Shown piece after piece: positions 42,417 to 54,722 of a stretch of DNA of 64,000 bases. Numbering within the stretch: the stretch's first letter is position 1; the number at the start of each line of letters is the position of its first letter. Source of the stretch: Taxawa tesnikishii (nom. ined.) (Eukaryota > Ascomycota > Dothideomycetes > Dothideales); assembly GCA_030247885.1 (NCBI GenBank), contig JAPDRO010000008.1, positions 1,116,001 through 1,180,000 of the forward strand. Reading direction: 5' to 3'. Below the pieces are notes generated by a model that saw only the letters and a list, made by a program, of their open reading frames with translations, did no database searches and was not told the origin of the DNA. Made by a program: the position numbers and the translations under genes.

Positions 42417-43165
42417 GCTACTTCTAGTAAGAACATGGACCGAGTGTCAACGGCTGAAGAGAATGTTAAGTAAGGCAAGGTATGGGCTTGCAAGTGGAGT
42501 CCGTCGCCGAAGTGTAGTGCTGCGATCTGCGAATAAGAGAAGTGTAGAGGAACGCCAAGAGACTACAACGATCACAAACACGTCTTCGGCTTGAAACGAT
42601 CGTGCCTCCATCCTTCTCTCACTGTCTGCCAGCGAGTTGTGCCATGCCTCATCATCCACGGTTCACACCGACCCAGTCTAACCCTCTCGTTCTCGTACAG
42701 CCAAAGCCTCCGCTGGTAACAATGAGAGGAGTGGCTTGCCATGCCGCTACCATACTGGCCGAGTCAACTACTCGCCTTTAACGAAAAGCTGTCTATATAG
42801 ATTGAACCGAAGAGCTATTGTGGACTAGGTGTCTGTTCAATCTTCAAACTGAAAGATCGGTGGGTTGTCGTTGGAGGCGGGGATGGAATGCTTGGCGCAG
42901 AGCGGAGTTTGTCCCAAACCGGAAGGTGTGATTCTCAGCATTTCGACCTCAGCTCATTCGTTTGGTAATTCGTATAGGGCGTATCATGATACCAACTCTC
43001 TCATGCACGACCCGCTAGCATTCCTAGAACACACATAGAATATATCTGATTACATACATCCACGGCACCATTTACCGTCATCTCCTCCGAACATTGTAGG
43101 TTACAGCCCTTCATGATTTTGTTGTCGTTATCACTAACACTTCCATCACGGAGTTGAGAGACAAG
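42417..43165. other. Intergenic, no gene seen
   Basis: About 750 bp; no coding signal. It includes the promoter of the aminotransferase gene. Confidence 0.4.
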
Positions 43166-44703
43166 ATGACTGAAACTTTTGACGTCGCGACTTACCGCAA
43201 GCACTTCCCAGCCCTCGGTAAGGAGCAGGTGTACTTTGACAACGCTGGTGGCAGCCAGGTCTTGAAGGAGGTCATTGATAGGTATGCACTACAGTTTTGC
43301 GCCTACGTGTCCGTTACAAAAACAGAGCAGAGAAGAGATGGAAATTCTCACTACCAACGAGATCGCTGATGGACAAGAGAACAGCGTTTCGGAATACCTG
43401 TCCAACAACAACGTTCAACTTGGCGCCTCATACCCGGTTGCCCAGCGTTCGACGCAGCTTTTCGCAGCTGGCTCGGAAGCGGTGGCGAAGTATGTCAACT
43501 GCGATCCAAGTGAGATCGGTAAGGCTCATCCTCTCTGTGCTATGTCTCCCCTTCATCTAACAAGAAGATGCAGTCATTGGCCCCTCAACGACCCAACTCT
43601 TCCGCAACCTCTCAACCGCCCTCTTCGACCACGTAACCCCTGGTTCTGAGATCATCCTCTCGAAGCTAGACCACGAAGCCAACGTTGCCTCCTGGCTGCA
43701 GCTGGCGTCCTGGCGCCAGTGTACCGTCAAGTGGTGGAGCTCTTCTTCCCGCACCAACCCCAAGCTAGAGGTTGAGGAGCTGAAGAAACTGCTCAGCGAG
43801 AAGACGAAACTCGTCGCTTGCACGCACACGAGTAACATCCTGGGCGGCATCACGGATGTCAAGGGTATCGCGAAGGCGGTGCATGAGGTTCCCGGCGCCC
43901 TATTCGTCGTTGACGCTGTGGCCTTTGCGCCCCATAGACAGGTTGATGTTAAGGAGTTTGGGGTGGATTTCTATTCATTTTCATGGTACAAGGTGAGATT
44001 ACGTCTTCCAACGATCCATCCTATTCCCTTCTTTCCCCACAACGCGCTCTCTCCTCTTCCAACCCGGTCAACCCTTCCCCGTTCCGGCGTCCATAGTGGC
44101 GTCCCTTCTTCTCCCCGGTACTCTACACTGTAATCATTAGCCCTCACTCACGCGTCTCTCTGTTACAACCCAGGTCTATGGCCCTCACATCGCCTGCCTC
44201 TACGCCTCCACGCATGCTCAAAATCCCTCTCCTCGCTAGGCCACTACTTCAAATCCGGCGCCACACTGGAAGAAAAACTCGGCCTCGCCGCCTCCAACTA
44301 CGAGCTCACCGCCTCCATCCCCCAGGTGTGCTCTTACCTGGCCTCGATCCCCTGGACCAGCATCGCGGCCTACGAGCAAAAGTTGCAAGGCATCATCATC
44401 GACTACCTGCTCTCGCGCCCGGACATCCAGATCTACGGCGAGCCCGTGGCGGACAGCACGAAGCGCGTTCCAGTCATCAGTTTCACGGTCAAGGGACGCA
44501 GCAGTCGGAGCGTCGTCGAGGCGGTCGAGGCGAAAAGCAACTTCGGCTTCAGGTGGGGCAGCTTTTATAGCAATAGGTTGGTGGAGGAGGTGTTGGGGTT
44601 GGATCCGCAGGATGGGGTTGTTAGGGTCAGTTTGGTGCATTATAATACTGTGGATGAGGTGAACGGGTTTGTGAAGGTGCTGGATGAGGTGTTGAACTCT
44701 TAG
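43166..44703 (+). CDS. Class-V aminotransferase / cysteine-desulfurase-like PLP enzyme
   Basis: Exons 43166-43281, 43385-43518, 43574-43992, 44174-44703, about 399 aa. It starts with FPALGKEQVYFDNAGGSQ, typical of the family. Other blocks are TQLFRNLSTALF, LDHEANVASWLQLA, LVACTHTSNILGGITDVKGI, VVDAVAFAPHRQVDVKEFGV and DFYSFSWYKVYGPHIACLY; the lysine in SWYK is the expected PLP Schiff-base residue. The C-terminal domain ends with FRWGSFYSNRLVEEVLGLD and VRVSLVHYNTVDEV. It probably acts on an amino acid such as cysteine or selenocysteine; the exact substrate is unknown. The frame breaks at the C3 run 44225-44227, where one extra base restores it. Confidence 0.85.
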
Positions 44704-44865
44704 TTCGCCCGGTGCCTTTGTCACTATGCATGGATCTAGGCAAATGGTAGAGGACCCGAAATCATCATCGTGCCTGGAGCCTATCAGAGCAACCCTCTGC
44801 TAAAAGTAATGTGGCTCAAAGCGAGGATGAACTTCTCGGGTGGCCCGGGTTCGTTTTCCAACGCA

Positions 44866-47837
44866 TCAGTAATCTAGCATATCGCCCATGAGCAAGCGCT
44901 GGAATTTCTCCACAACCTCCCTCGTCTTCATCAGCACACCGGCCGCCAGCATCCTGACCTTCTCACCCTCTTCATCTCCTCCTGCTGTCCGCTCGAACAC
45001 CATCTCTACCCACTCCTGCGTCTCGATCAGCTGTTTCGAATGCTCCTCCGCAACCCGTCTCTTGTCCTCGTTCACCTCCAGCAGCGTCAGGAACGCAAAC
45101 AAAACGGCCTCCATAACGGTCACATCGCCCACCGCATGCGTCCTGATACCGAGCAGCAGATCCCAGAACTCGGCCGTCATCTGCGGCAGACTCAGCGTGC
45201 CGGATCCGGATGCGTGCAACAGTAGCGCAAGCGTTTTGATGTACGTCGAGAGCAAGAAGGGCTGGAAATGGACATTTTGGCCGGCTCGGCCATAGGCTTG
45301 CGTGGTCTGCCACCAGCGGCCTGTGAGCGGGAAGAAGAAGCCCTCTGCGACGACCTTGGCGAGCGCGTTTGGGATGGCTTTCTTGCGCTTCTTCTCGACT
45401 TCCATGCGCGAGGAGAAGGTGCGGACTTTCAGTATGTTGGGGCCGGAGACGTCGTCGGCGGCGCGCAGGGCCATGGGTTGGATCATCGAGCGTTCGAGTC
45501 CGGAGGCTAGGGATTGCACGGGTGTCTGACCTTGTGCGTAGAGTTTGTGGAGCCGCTCGGGAAGCTGTTTGCTTGGGAAGTTGGAAGAGGTCACGCTGGG
45601 ATTGAGTTCGTCATCGTCTTTGAAACCGGCCAGTTCTCTCGCACCAAGACCGAGCACACTAAGGAGCGTGGCACGTTGACTCATAGAATAGTCTCCGTCG
45701 AAAACCTGACGGGCGAACCACGGTGCAAGATTAGCTGGGTCGGACAGGAGTAAAGCTATCAAAGCCTGAAGACGTAGCTCCTGGAAGTTATCGATATCGA
45801 ACGGATCACCAAGACCGGTGAGTGTACTTGCCAATACGAGCGCATGATCGCTGACCTCTTTGCCAAACTGGCTTTTGCGGCGGATGAGAGGGGCGGCATT
45901 GGTCAGGGCCAGTTTGTAGTGGTCGTAGTTCTCGGTGTCGTGCAATCCTGCGATAAGATCGCGTATGTATACTAGCGCCCTGGGCTTGTTCCGGTTGACG
46001 AGGGTGGGGTCCTCATCGTCATCCTCAGGGTCGGAATCAGGCTTGTCGTACGGGATAAGGTCATCATCCTCATCCGAGGCATCCAAAACTTCTACAATTT
46101 TAGGACCAATGACTTGAGTCTGCGATGGCTTCACCTCCTCGGACACTTTCGGCATCTTGACTTTTCCATGTGTGGTCTTCTTGCCTTGAGTAGCAGAACG
46201 AATGGCCAGATCGTTGCGTGGGGAAAATGCTGCCATGATGGCACTGTAGTCGCCCACTGTGTCATTCACGTATGTGAGTTGCAGATACCATTTTGCTTCC
46301 TCCGTCCTTATCTCTTCAAGATCGAACGTCATCCTGTGTCCAGGCTTGTCGACCAGTTCAGAAATTGCCATACCGGCTACCAGACCAAGAAAGCGAGCCC
46401 GGAGTGAGGAGGCATGCATCCGGTTTGATATTGCATTCAAGTGGATGCTCGAACGTGCTAGCGTGAAGAGAAACATAGGCTGTTTTCTGTGAACATATCC
46501 ACAGGCCATGAGCAGAACCTGTGCTACGGCTTCCTGTTGCAAGATTGGAGCATGCTTGATAAAGAGGGCTGTCCCGAAGTTTTGCATGCTTTTCTCCATG
46601 ATGTCCTGCATGCGCTCTTCGTCGTGCGCGAGAGCAGCAAGAGCAGCTCGCCTGATAGCGAACGGCTCGCTAGCGTTCATAGAGGGATCCGTGAGCCATG
46701 CGATTAGTTTCTCGGTGAGAAAAGTGTTGTTCGTGGTCAGCCCTGACAACAAGGCCGAAGCACCTGCAATCTGTGTTGGACTGCCTCTGAGCGCCTCCGG
46801 GCTTGTTTCTTGCTGCTGTAGAGACACACACCGCTGTGTCATAAATCTTGTGGTATGTTCAAGAAAAATGCGTTGTTCATGCCCGGTGAGATGAGCAGCA
46901 AGGGATTGCACTGTTGAGAGAGACCCTGACTCATGCAGGGTGAGCATAACATGAATCTCTTCGACTACCCGACCTAACGACGCGATTAATGAAAGAATTC
47001 CAGTATGAGAGATGGCTGTTTACCTGGATAGCCGATACCGAAGCTCTTCCCGCATAGTTGAGAGGCCGCTCTACATGCTTCTTCATCCTGCTGGCCCACC
47101 GCCTGAGCCATAGTAGCGATGTTGCGCCCGAGCCATGCGGAATATGCGGCGCCTGCCGACAGCCATGAGGGAGGGCTGTCGGATTTGATGCTCTTTAGTG
47201 CATCTTCAGCTTCTGCAACTACAGACACGACCCGGCCAGATGCTACGAGGCCAAGAAATTCTTTCCAAAGCAGTCTTCTCTGCTGTTGGTTCTTTGCAAA
47301 TCCGCCGCCATCCTTCCAAACGCCCTGGACGAGATGGTCCTCGCCAAGTAGTTCAGACAGAACAGCAACTAGTTGCGTAACCGGTTGAGCCGCGTCTTGG
47401 GACTGCAAGCCTTGCTTCTTCGCCTGAAGCCTAGGTATCAAGAGCTTCAGTCGGGCTAAAATAGCGCCAATGCCAGAAACACCCTTGAGGCAATCCAACA
47501 ATGGCCTTTTCACGTCACTAGTAGTGCTTCCCCAGAAGTCGGGTATGATGGTGGCAACCAGCTCATTGATGATTTGAGCAGAAACAGGGCTTGGCACCTT
47601 GAGACTGAAATCGCCGTTCCACTGCCTTGTAAGATATTGTAGCGTATCTAAGAGTGTGTCTTCATCCGGATGAGAGCGCAACACGTGCAGTGCATCCCTG
47701 GGTCCTGAGATGGCCGAAGAGGCCTTTCGTTCTTCGAGCTCTGCAGGCGAAGAAGCAACCTTGACAATGACCGGTTCCTCACTTGCTGTCCCTGTTCGGA
47801 GAGGGACGGTCTTCACCGCCGTCAGAAAATCACTCAT
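44866..47837 (-). CDS. TEL2: TEL2, telomere-length / PIKK-stability protein
   Basis: Exons 47024-47837 and 44866-46973, 973 aa, with a 50-bp intron between GIGYPG and RVVEEIHVML; intact. The alpha-solenoid is all-helical. After an acidic linker (DEDDDLIPYDKPDSDPEDDD), the conserved C-terminal TELO2 domain reads NRNKPRALVYIRDLIAGLHD, LPERLHKLYAQ, AEGFFFPLTGRWWQTTQAYG and FLLSTYIKTLALLLHAS. Tel2 forms the TTT complex with Tti1 and Tti2, the Hsp90 co-chaperone for Tor, Mec1/ATR and Tel1/ATM kinases. It is convergent with the aminotransferase and divergent from UBA3. Confidence 0.93.
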
Positions 47838-48084
47838 CCTCTGTCCGGACTCATGTTCCGGTGGAAGTTTGAGATAGTTGGATCTCCGAGCTGCGCAGGA
47901 GCGCATTCAATGAAGTCTACGGCTTCATGGAGAAGATGTATCTAGGACAACGCGCCAAGCCCACGTGAGAACGCGTTGTCCACTTATCGATAGCAAACGA
48001 CGTCAACGCCATGAGCAGCTCCAACTCATAGCATCCACCCCTCTTGAACGCATAACCCAGATGGTCACGGCTCCGCTGCAAGAC
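47838..48084. promoter_or_regulatory. Divergent promoter region TEL2 / UBA3
   Basis: About 250 bp between two divergent housekeeping genes. An upstream in-frame ATG at 48061 is an alternative start for UBA3. Confidence 0.4.
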
Positions 48085-49528
48085 ATGTCTGTTGCAAACG
48101 GCGAAGGCGTGCCGCGTGCAAAATGGCAAGTATGCAGCGTCTACTGAGTCAACAGCAGCTCATCGAATGCCAGGAAGTACCTCGACAACCTCCTTCGGCG
48201 TCCCGGCCCCTTCACGGATCCTGACTGGGTACCAGGAGAGGCACCGATACAAGCGCTCGATAACGTCAAAGTTCTCGTCATTGGTGCTGGAGGTTTAGGA
48301 TGTGAGATCCTGAAGAACCTTGCGCTCTCCGGTTTTAAAGACATCCATGTCATCGACATGGACACGATCGACGTCTCGAACTTGAACCGACAATTTCTGT
48401 TCCGTCAATCGGACGTGGGCAGCTACAAGGCGGAGGTCGCTGCACGTTTTGTCCAGCAGCGGGTCAAGGGAGTCAAAATCACGCCATATGTCGGCAAGAT
48501 TCAGGATAAGGACGAGGATTATTACATGCAGTTCACCATGGTCGTATGTGGGTTGGACAGCATCGAAGCTCGTAGATGGATCAACGCGACTTTGGTCGGC
48601 ATGGTTGATGAGGAAAACCCGGACAGCTTGAAGCCGCTCATAGATGGAGGCACGGAAGGTGTGTGGTAAACCGCTGTCGTACGCGCTGCGGGCCTGACAC
48701 GATACAGGTTTCAAGGGCCAGTCGAGGGTCATTTTGCCAACAATCACCAGCTGTATCGAGTGCCAATTGGATATGCATGCTCCTCGCGCTGCTGTGCCTC
48801 TGTGCACGCTCGCCACAATCCCACGACAACCGCAGCACTGTATCGAGTGGGCGCATATTATTGCGTGGGACGAGGAGAGAAAAGACATCACCTTGGACAC
48901 TGACGATCCTGAACACATCACATGGCTGTACCAAAAGCTCTGAAGCGTGCGCAAGAGTTCAACATCCCTGGAGTCACATACTCTATGACACAAGGTGTAG
49001 TAAAGAACATCATCCCGGCCATTGCTTCCACCAACGCGATTGTTGCCGCCTCTTGCTGCAACGAGGCCTTCAAGATCGCCACCAACACCAACCCCTTCCT
49101 TGGAAACCCTGGTACAAACAACTACATGATGTACAGTGGCGATGACAGCATCTACACTTACACGTTCGAGCATCAGAAGAAGGACGACTGTCCGGTCTGT
49201 GGTAACCTGGCCAAAGAGATCCAAGTGAAGAAGGACTGGACACTGCAAGAGTTCCTCGATCATCTTGCAGAAAGACCTGAAGCGTAAGTGTCTTCGCTTT
49301 GCGCCACTAACCATGAACGGAAAGCTAACGGCAAACAGGCAGCTCAAAAAGCCATCCATTCGTACAGAGGAGAAGTCACTCTACTACGCGGCCCCGCCGA
49401 GCTTGGAAGAGCAAACACGTCCCAACCTCAAGCGCAAGTTGCATGAGCTGCTAGCGGACGGGGAAGAGGTAGGTGTTAGCGATCCGGCGTTCACAATCGA
49501 CTTCAAGTTCAAAGTTCGCTTTGGCTGA
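48085..49528 (+). CDS. UBA3: UBA3, catalytic subunit of the NEDD8-activating enzyme
   Basis: Exons 48085-48125, 48174-48658, 48708-49283, 49339-49528, about 430 aa. The first intron (48126-48173) starts with GC rather than GT (TG-gcaagt ... ccag) and is needed to form the conserved [17 protein letters not shown] binding is shown by [20 protein letters not shown]. The catalytic cysteine is in [10 protein letters not shown], and structural cysteines are in SCIEC and CPVCGN. The C-terminus is the ubiquitin-like fold that binds Ubc12. With Ula1 it starts neddylation of cullins, which serves SCF ligases such as the one built on sconB in this window. The frame breaks at the A4 run 48933-48936 (WLYQK to ALKRAQEF); an extra base restores it. 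ATG 48061 is an alternative start. Confidence 0.92.
48126..48173 (+). other. GC-AG intron in UBA3
   Basis: Donor GCAAGT and acceptor CCAG, 48 nt. Splicing here joins RAKW to KYLDNLLRR, which matches the conserved N-terminus of Uba3; no GT donor gives this. GC-AG introns are a known minor class processed by the major spliceosome. Confidence 0.8.
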
Positions 49529-50171
49529 GAGGCGGCTGCGATCTCACATGTTGCTGCATTCCTGGCTGCATAGCGACGGCGTTGTGGTGCGTAATTCGGG
49601 TGGCTAGATGAACGCGAGACAAGCTCTCAGCAATTGGTTGCGAAACAAAGTACAGCTAAACAGGCATCTTTGAGTCTTTCCGAGCGTGTTCTAAGTCTAG
49701 AGTCGAGAGTGGAGCGAACTCGAGGCTGAGGGAAGGTTCGAGCTTCGGAACAAGGTTAAAATGACCCGAACGGGTGGTGCCACCTCACGCCGCTCGTGCC
49801 TGGATGCGGAGAAGCCACCTTTCGCCGATCCCATGGCGAACCGTGACGCTGATTTTGATTACATAGCCACATGTTTCTCGACTTGCTCGAGGCGACAATT
49901 GTCACTTCTATATAGACACGTTCCACCACTCTCCTTTTCTCGTGCAACAAAGAATCGCTTCTTCTGATACACGTAATCGCAAGTCGTTGTTTCTTTCACG
50001 CCACAGTTGCCGCATGTTCTCTCGACAATAGACTCTCTGCCCAGAAGGTTAGTCGTGCCTCGTAAGCATTCTGTCCTCTCCACATGTATCTTTGTGTACC
50101 TGTGCCACTTTTCAGACAGAGCCACCGTTCCAGCGCTGACATCTGGCTAGCAACGAAACCCGCTTTCAGCC
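49529..50171. other. Intergenic, promoter of ERO1
   Basis: About 640 bp, no gene seen. The right part before 50172 is the likely 5' UTR of ERO1. No clear UPR element was identified by eye. Confidence 0.4.
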
Positions 50172-52113
50172 ATGCGGAAGTCTGCTGCTCGGTCATTCTT
50201 CCTGGCCGTGTTTGCGTTGCTGAGAACAGGACAAGCAGCCCACACTTCCGGCAAGGCCGGTGATTCCAGTCCAGATGTTTGCGCAGTAAGCAAAAACATC
50301 ACCTGTCGCCTTACGAATTGCGCAACAACCAAACCTAACTGTCTTTATCAGTTTGACCCACGCGCTACAGTGTCCGATGCTTGCGCCTCCTACGCCGACC
50401 TCGACAAGCTAAACACAGCAGTTCACCCGTACGTCAGGGATCTGGTCAGAAACTCGGATTTCTTCTCCTACTACCGGCTCAACCTTTACAACAAGAAATG
50501 TCCTTTCTGGTCGGATGAGAACGGCTTGTGCGGAAACATCGCCTGCGCGGTCACCACGTTAGAAAACGAAGAAGACATACCAGAAATATGGAGAGCGGAG
50601 AAACTCAGTAGGCTAGAGGGGCCCAAAGCGCATCATCCGAGCAGGAAGGAGCAAAAAGAACGACCACAAAAGCCGCTTATGGGAGGATTGGGGGAAGCTG
50701 TTGGAGAAAGCTGTGTTGTGGAATACGATGACGAGTGCGACGAGCGGGATTACTGCGTACCCGAAGACGAGAGCGCGAGCGCCAAGGGAGACTATGTCAG
50801 TTTGGTCCAGAATCCGGAGAGATTTACTGGATATGCTGGGGAGGGCGCGCACCAAGTTTGGGAAGCCATCTACCGGGAGAATTGTTTCTCGAAGCCCTTG
50901 AACAGCGAACAGAGCCTTGCTGTGCCAGGCATGTCGTCCCCATTCTCGGGACTTTCAGGACTTTCCGGGCATCGGGGACAGGCGGCACAAGACCTTCGCT
51001 CAGTGATGAAGGAGCACGGCAGACAACAAGCACTCCAGACCGGGTCACTCGAGGATTCTCTCGAATTCGACGACGAGTGTTTGGAGAAGCGTGTGTTCTA
51101 CAGAGTGATATCCGGAATGCACGCCTCCATCTCCACGCACTTGTGTTACGACTACCTGAACCAAACGACCGGCGAGTGGGGACCAAATCTGGCATGCTAC
51201 AAGGAAAGAATACACGAGCACCCGGAAAGGATCTCCAACCTTTACTTCAATTACGCCTTTGTCCTCCGTGCAGTCGGCAAGCTGAAGGACCATGTTCAGG
51301 ACTACACTTTCTGCACGGGCGATCCGGTGGAGGATGCAAAGACGAAGGAAATGATCACCAACCTGGCCGAAGCACTCCCCGCTGGTCCGGAGATTTTCGA
51401 CGAAACCGTCATGTTCCAGGATGGCAGCTACACTGGCATCAGCTTGAAGGAAGACTTCCGCAACCGATTCCGCAATGTTAGCCGCATCATGGACTGCGTA
51501 GGCTGCGATAAATGCAGGCTCTGGGGCAAGTTGCAAACCGCTGGATTCGGTACAGCGCTCAAGGTACTCTTCGAGTTTGGCGATGAGGATGCCAGCAAGC
51601 CAAAAGCACTGCTCAGGCGTACGGAGTTGGTTGCTTTGATGAATACACTGGACAAGATTTCCCACGCGCTCAAGGCCATCGAGCACTTTCGGAAAATGAT
51701 TGACGAAGAGCAGCGCCCTCAGCCATCTGCACACGTCGTTGAACCGAAAGACAGGATCCTCGAAGCGGCCAAGGAAAAAAGGTTGATGTAGAGGACTTGG
51801 ATTGGGATGACCTCGACGACTTTGACGACGGAATTGATGAGGCGCCTAAGCTGAATCACACCGTCAGCGACGAATTCTGGGCGGAGTGGGACAACTTTGT
51901 GTTCGCCTTCAAATACGTCCTGAAGAGCTGGGCTTCCCTACCGGCAAAGGTGTAAGTCACGGTCGGGACATGCTCTGTGAAGGCAACGCTAACCAGAAGC
52001 GCAGATTGGTCATCATCGTCAGCGAGCTGGATAGGTTTTGGTCGTACTTCCTAGGCCTACCGGTCAGACCGCGGAGTTGGGAAGTGAGTTATCCAACACG
52101 CGACGAGATCTAA
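50172..52113 (+). CDS. ERO1: ERO1, ER thiol oxidase
   Basis: Exons 50172-51951 and 52005-52113, about 629 aa. A signal peptide is visible (KSAARSFFLAVFALLRTGQA). Ero1 landmarks are CLYQFDPRATVSDACASYAD, FFSYYRLNLYNKKCPFW with the shuttle region CGNIACAV, GYAGEGAHQVWEAIYRENCF and HASISTHLCYDYLNQ. FNYAFVLRAVGKL and the active-site CVGCDKCRLWGKLQT follow. FAD-dependent Ero1 reoxidises PDI to drive disulfide formation. The frame stops at 51791 after the A6 run 51775-51780; one extra A continues it into VDVEDLDWDDLDDFDDG, an acidic tail, and the second exon (LDRFWSYFLGLP), so the short version is probably an artefact. Confidence 0.92.
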
Positions 52114-53602
52114 ACGGCATGACCTCACTGTCTTGCACATCATCTATACTGCACTGAATTTAGAGTCATGTCTTGCGGCATAGCGTTAGGTTTTGGCAAC
52201 GGTGACATCAGCGTTTGGCGTGGGAAGATCAGCCTCATTTGAGACGAGACAACACTATTGGGAGGTGTTCTCTGTGAGCAGTCTATCTGAACGTACGATG
52301 AAGCAGTTACGATCCGTTTTCCGTTTTCCGTTCCTTGTCATTACCGGGGGTGACTCGCTGGCATGTTCAACGCCTGTTCGAGTGTGATGACAAGCCACGA
52401 ATGTCAGTCGTTTGGCATCGAACGGCTTCTCAGCGGCCAGGCCGTTCGGCGCAAGCCGTTCCGCCGTTGGGGAACCTCTAGCTGGGGTGGGGCCCTGGTC
52501 GAGATTGCTCAGAACAGGGTCTGTCTGTCTGTCTGTCTGTCTGCTCATGTCAGGGTTTGCGGCAGCTGTTCACCGATAAAATCGCAGAGAACGAGGCTTT
52601 TGCAAGAGTGGATCGGTGAACAGATGCTGTCTTCCTTAGCAAAGTGTGCCCAGTATGTTCATTCTGTTCTTCCCCTTTGTCGAGGACTCCTGAAACGTGT
52701 TTGTCGCAGGACGCGGCCACTGACGCGACCCTCTCGCTGAGAGACCGAGACCCCGCTTTAACAGATTGTTTCTGTCGCAAAAGCAGCCGGATGATTGGAC
52801 GTGAGCTGAGCCGAAGTAAAATGGCGTCTGCACCGGGCGTGAGGGATGTGAATGATTCGTTGCGGCCCCTGGCGGCAAGTGCGGATGGCGGCGCTAGTGC
52901 ATTTTATGGGGGTTGTTGAAACCATCGGCACATCCACACGTTGTTCTCTTTTCTTGTCCCTTCGCCCTGCGGCGCACACCCTCCTTCTCCCCAAGCGCTT
53001 CTCCATCACACGCTCCTTTCCCCCTCTGTCGCTCTCTTCGTTCCAGGCGCGTATAACGCTGCTATCCACCGGCGCTGGTTGTTCGCTCTCTAAGACAGCC
53101 AGTCTGCTCTACATTCCTTGTATCCCAACACACTACCGACGAGACAGCGTCCCGGTAAACCATTCATTTCGATACCGCACAGCATCCACAAACACACTCA
53201 ACAAACGACAAAGGCGACCATCATTCACACACCTGCGAGCCAGTTCTGCGGTTGCTCCAAGACGATACGTTGAGTGAATCAGCAGTCAACGTGAGGAGTT
53301 TCATCGCACGAGGCCAGCCAAGTACCACCACTTCGGATCACAAGCACACTGCACCGTCACAAGATCGTTCAAACGGCAGAACACTTACTTCGAGCAACTC
53401 CGCGATTTGATATCGAACAGTTGCACGTTTCGTTCCATCACCCAAGTGTTCCTTCAAACGATCTCTGCAACAGTTTATCCGCGGAATCACCCCGCAAGCC
53501 TCGAACGCAGTCCAACGCACGCTACTGCAGCGCACACGGAGCAACTGTTACCGCTCCCCTCGGCTTAAGCAAGAGACCTATATACCCGGCAATACCGTTA
53601 AC
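52114..53602. other. Long intergenic region, no gene seen
   Basis: About 1.5 kb. Left part: ERO1 3' UTR and a GTCT microsatellite (listed separately). Right part (about 52940-53600): pyrimidine-rich and free of long ORFs, consistent with a long promoter and 5' UTR for the Ser-rich gene at 53603. Confidence 0.45.
52519..52543. repeat. (GTCT)n microsatellite
   Basis: Six perfect GTCT units plus one base, in noncoding sequence. Confidence 0.9.
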
Positions 53603-54435
53603 ATGTCTCTCATCCGTGCCCTCACTACCAGGCGCAACCGCCCTCAAAAGCTCGACAGTTCGTTCAGTCGCACTGCTAGCCAACGCTCTCCCGTTATGCG
53701 TCACCAGATCTCGTCGCCAGTGGCCTTGATCTCTTCCACCAATACGCTTGCCTACGAGGCTCCGGACATTGTTGGAACCATGCCAGTGGCTACCCCGACC
53801 ATCGTTCGCAACGTGTCCTCTTCGTCCTCGATCAACTCGAGCGGTAGCAGCTCGGCCGACGACAGCGATGCCAGCAGCACCAGCATGCACTCCAGTGGCA
53901 CCATCACCGATGCGTCCTCTGTTGACGAGCCAACCACCCCGACCTCTCCAGAGCCAAACCACCTCAGCTGCTACTTCAAGCCTGCTGTCTCCACCTCCGG
54001 CAGGGAAAGCCAGAGCAACTCGGCCACGTCGTCGCCTCGTCCGTCTTTCTCCTTCGATGCGCCAGCCGTTCCACAACGTGCCCCGTCACACAGCAAGAAG
54101 GCCCACGTCCAACTGAGCCGCAAGAGATCCGTTCAGCGCGGGGTTGCTCCCCTAACACTGCCAATGAGATGGTCAGGAACTCTGCCGATATGTTCAGCGC
54201 CAGCATCGAGCCACCAGTCACCCACCCCTTCGGTAAGGAGCTCGAGCAGCTTACTGAGGTTGCAGAGGAGTTCGGCAGCACATGCCGTGCCGCTGAGGCT
54301 GATGCAGATCGTGTCTTCATGGAAGCTCACGGTCTGGCTCGCTTCACTGCTGCGGAGTACATGACGGAGATTCAGGACCTCTGGAGCGACTGCTTTCAAG
54401 ACGAGCCTGCGCCGGAGTATGCCGCTTGGATCTAA
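53603..54435 (+). CDS. Ser-rich protein with helical C-terminus, function unknown
   Basis: It starts MSLIRALTTRRNRPQKLDSS, about 277 aa if one missing C in the run 54149-54152 is allowed for. The middle is very Ser/Thr-rich (NVSSSSSINSSGSSSADDSD), with Pro-directed SP/TP sites. The C-terminal 90 residues are helical and acidic (GKELEQLTEVAEEFGSTCRA, LARFTAAEYMTEIQDLW) and look like a conserved fold. No signal peptide or membrane helix. No family name can be given with confidence. The long pyrimidine-rich leader upstream suggests a regulated or highly expressed gene; this is inference. Confidence 0.65.
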
Positions 54436-54693
54436 GTCCTCGGCAGACGAACGTCAGCTTGGGATCAGCTTCTCGCTGAACTCGGCGGAAGGAATCAGTC
54501 TTCAAAGATGACTAGGTTTTCACTTCGTGTGCATATGTTGTATTCTTTTCTCACATATATTCTTTCCTTGACTTGTTACTCGGAGGGAATACACTGACTT
54601 GGGCCGGCGTCATCTGGTAGGAATTGGGCGAGGGCTATGGCAATACACGACCACAACCGCCGCAGAGCGCAGCGCACAATGATTGCCAGGGGC

Positions 54694-54722
54694 CGGTCGG
54701 TCGGTCAGTCAGTCAGTCAGTC
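54694..54722. repeat. (GTCG)(GTCA)n microsatellite
   Basis: Tetranucleotide tract: two to three GTCG-type units followed by about four GTCA units. Confidence 0.85.

Noticed and set aside
44326-44703. Separate small gene after the aminotransferase
   Set aside because: It is the C-terminal domain of the same enzyme, displaced by a one-base break at 44225-44227.
48295-49359. Minus-strand ORF of 354 codons
   Set aside because: Shadow of UBA3, whose plus-strand product is clearly recognised.
51045-51734. Minus-strand ORF of 229 codons
   Set aside because: Antisense shadow of ERO1.
53522-54076. Minus-strand ORF of 184 codons
   Set aside because: Antisense to the Ser-rich gene; its Gly/Arg composition follows from complementing Ser/Thr codons.
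13024-54152. Programmed frameshifting as a common explanation for the frame breaks
   Set aside because: The breaks lie in unrelated genes at different homopolymers with no shared slippery site or downstream structure; missing bases explain them more simply.
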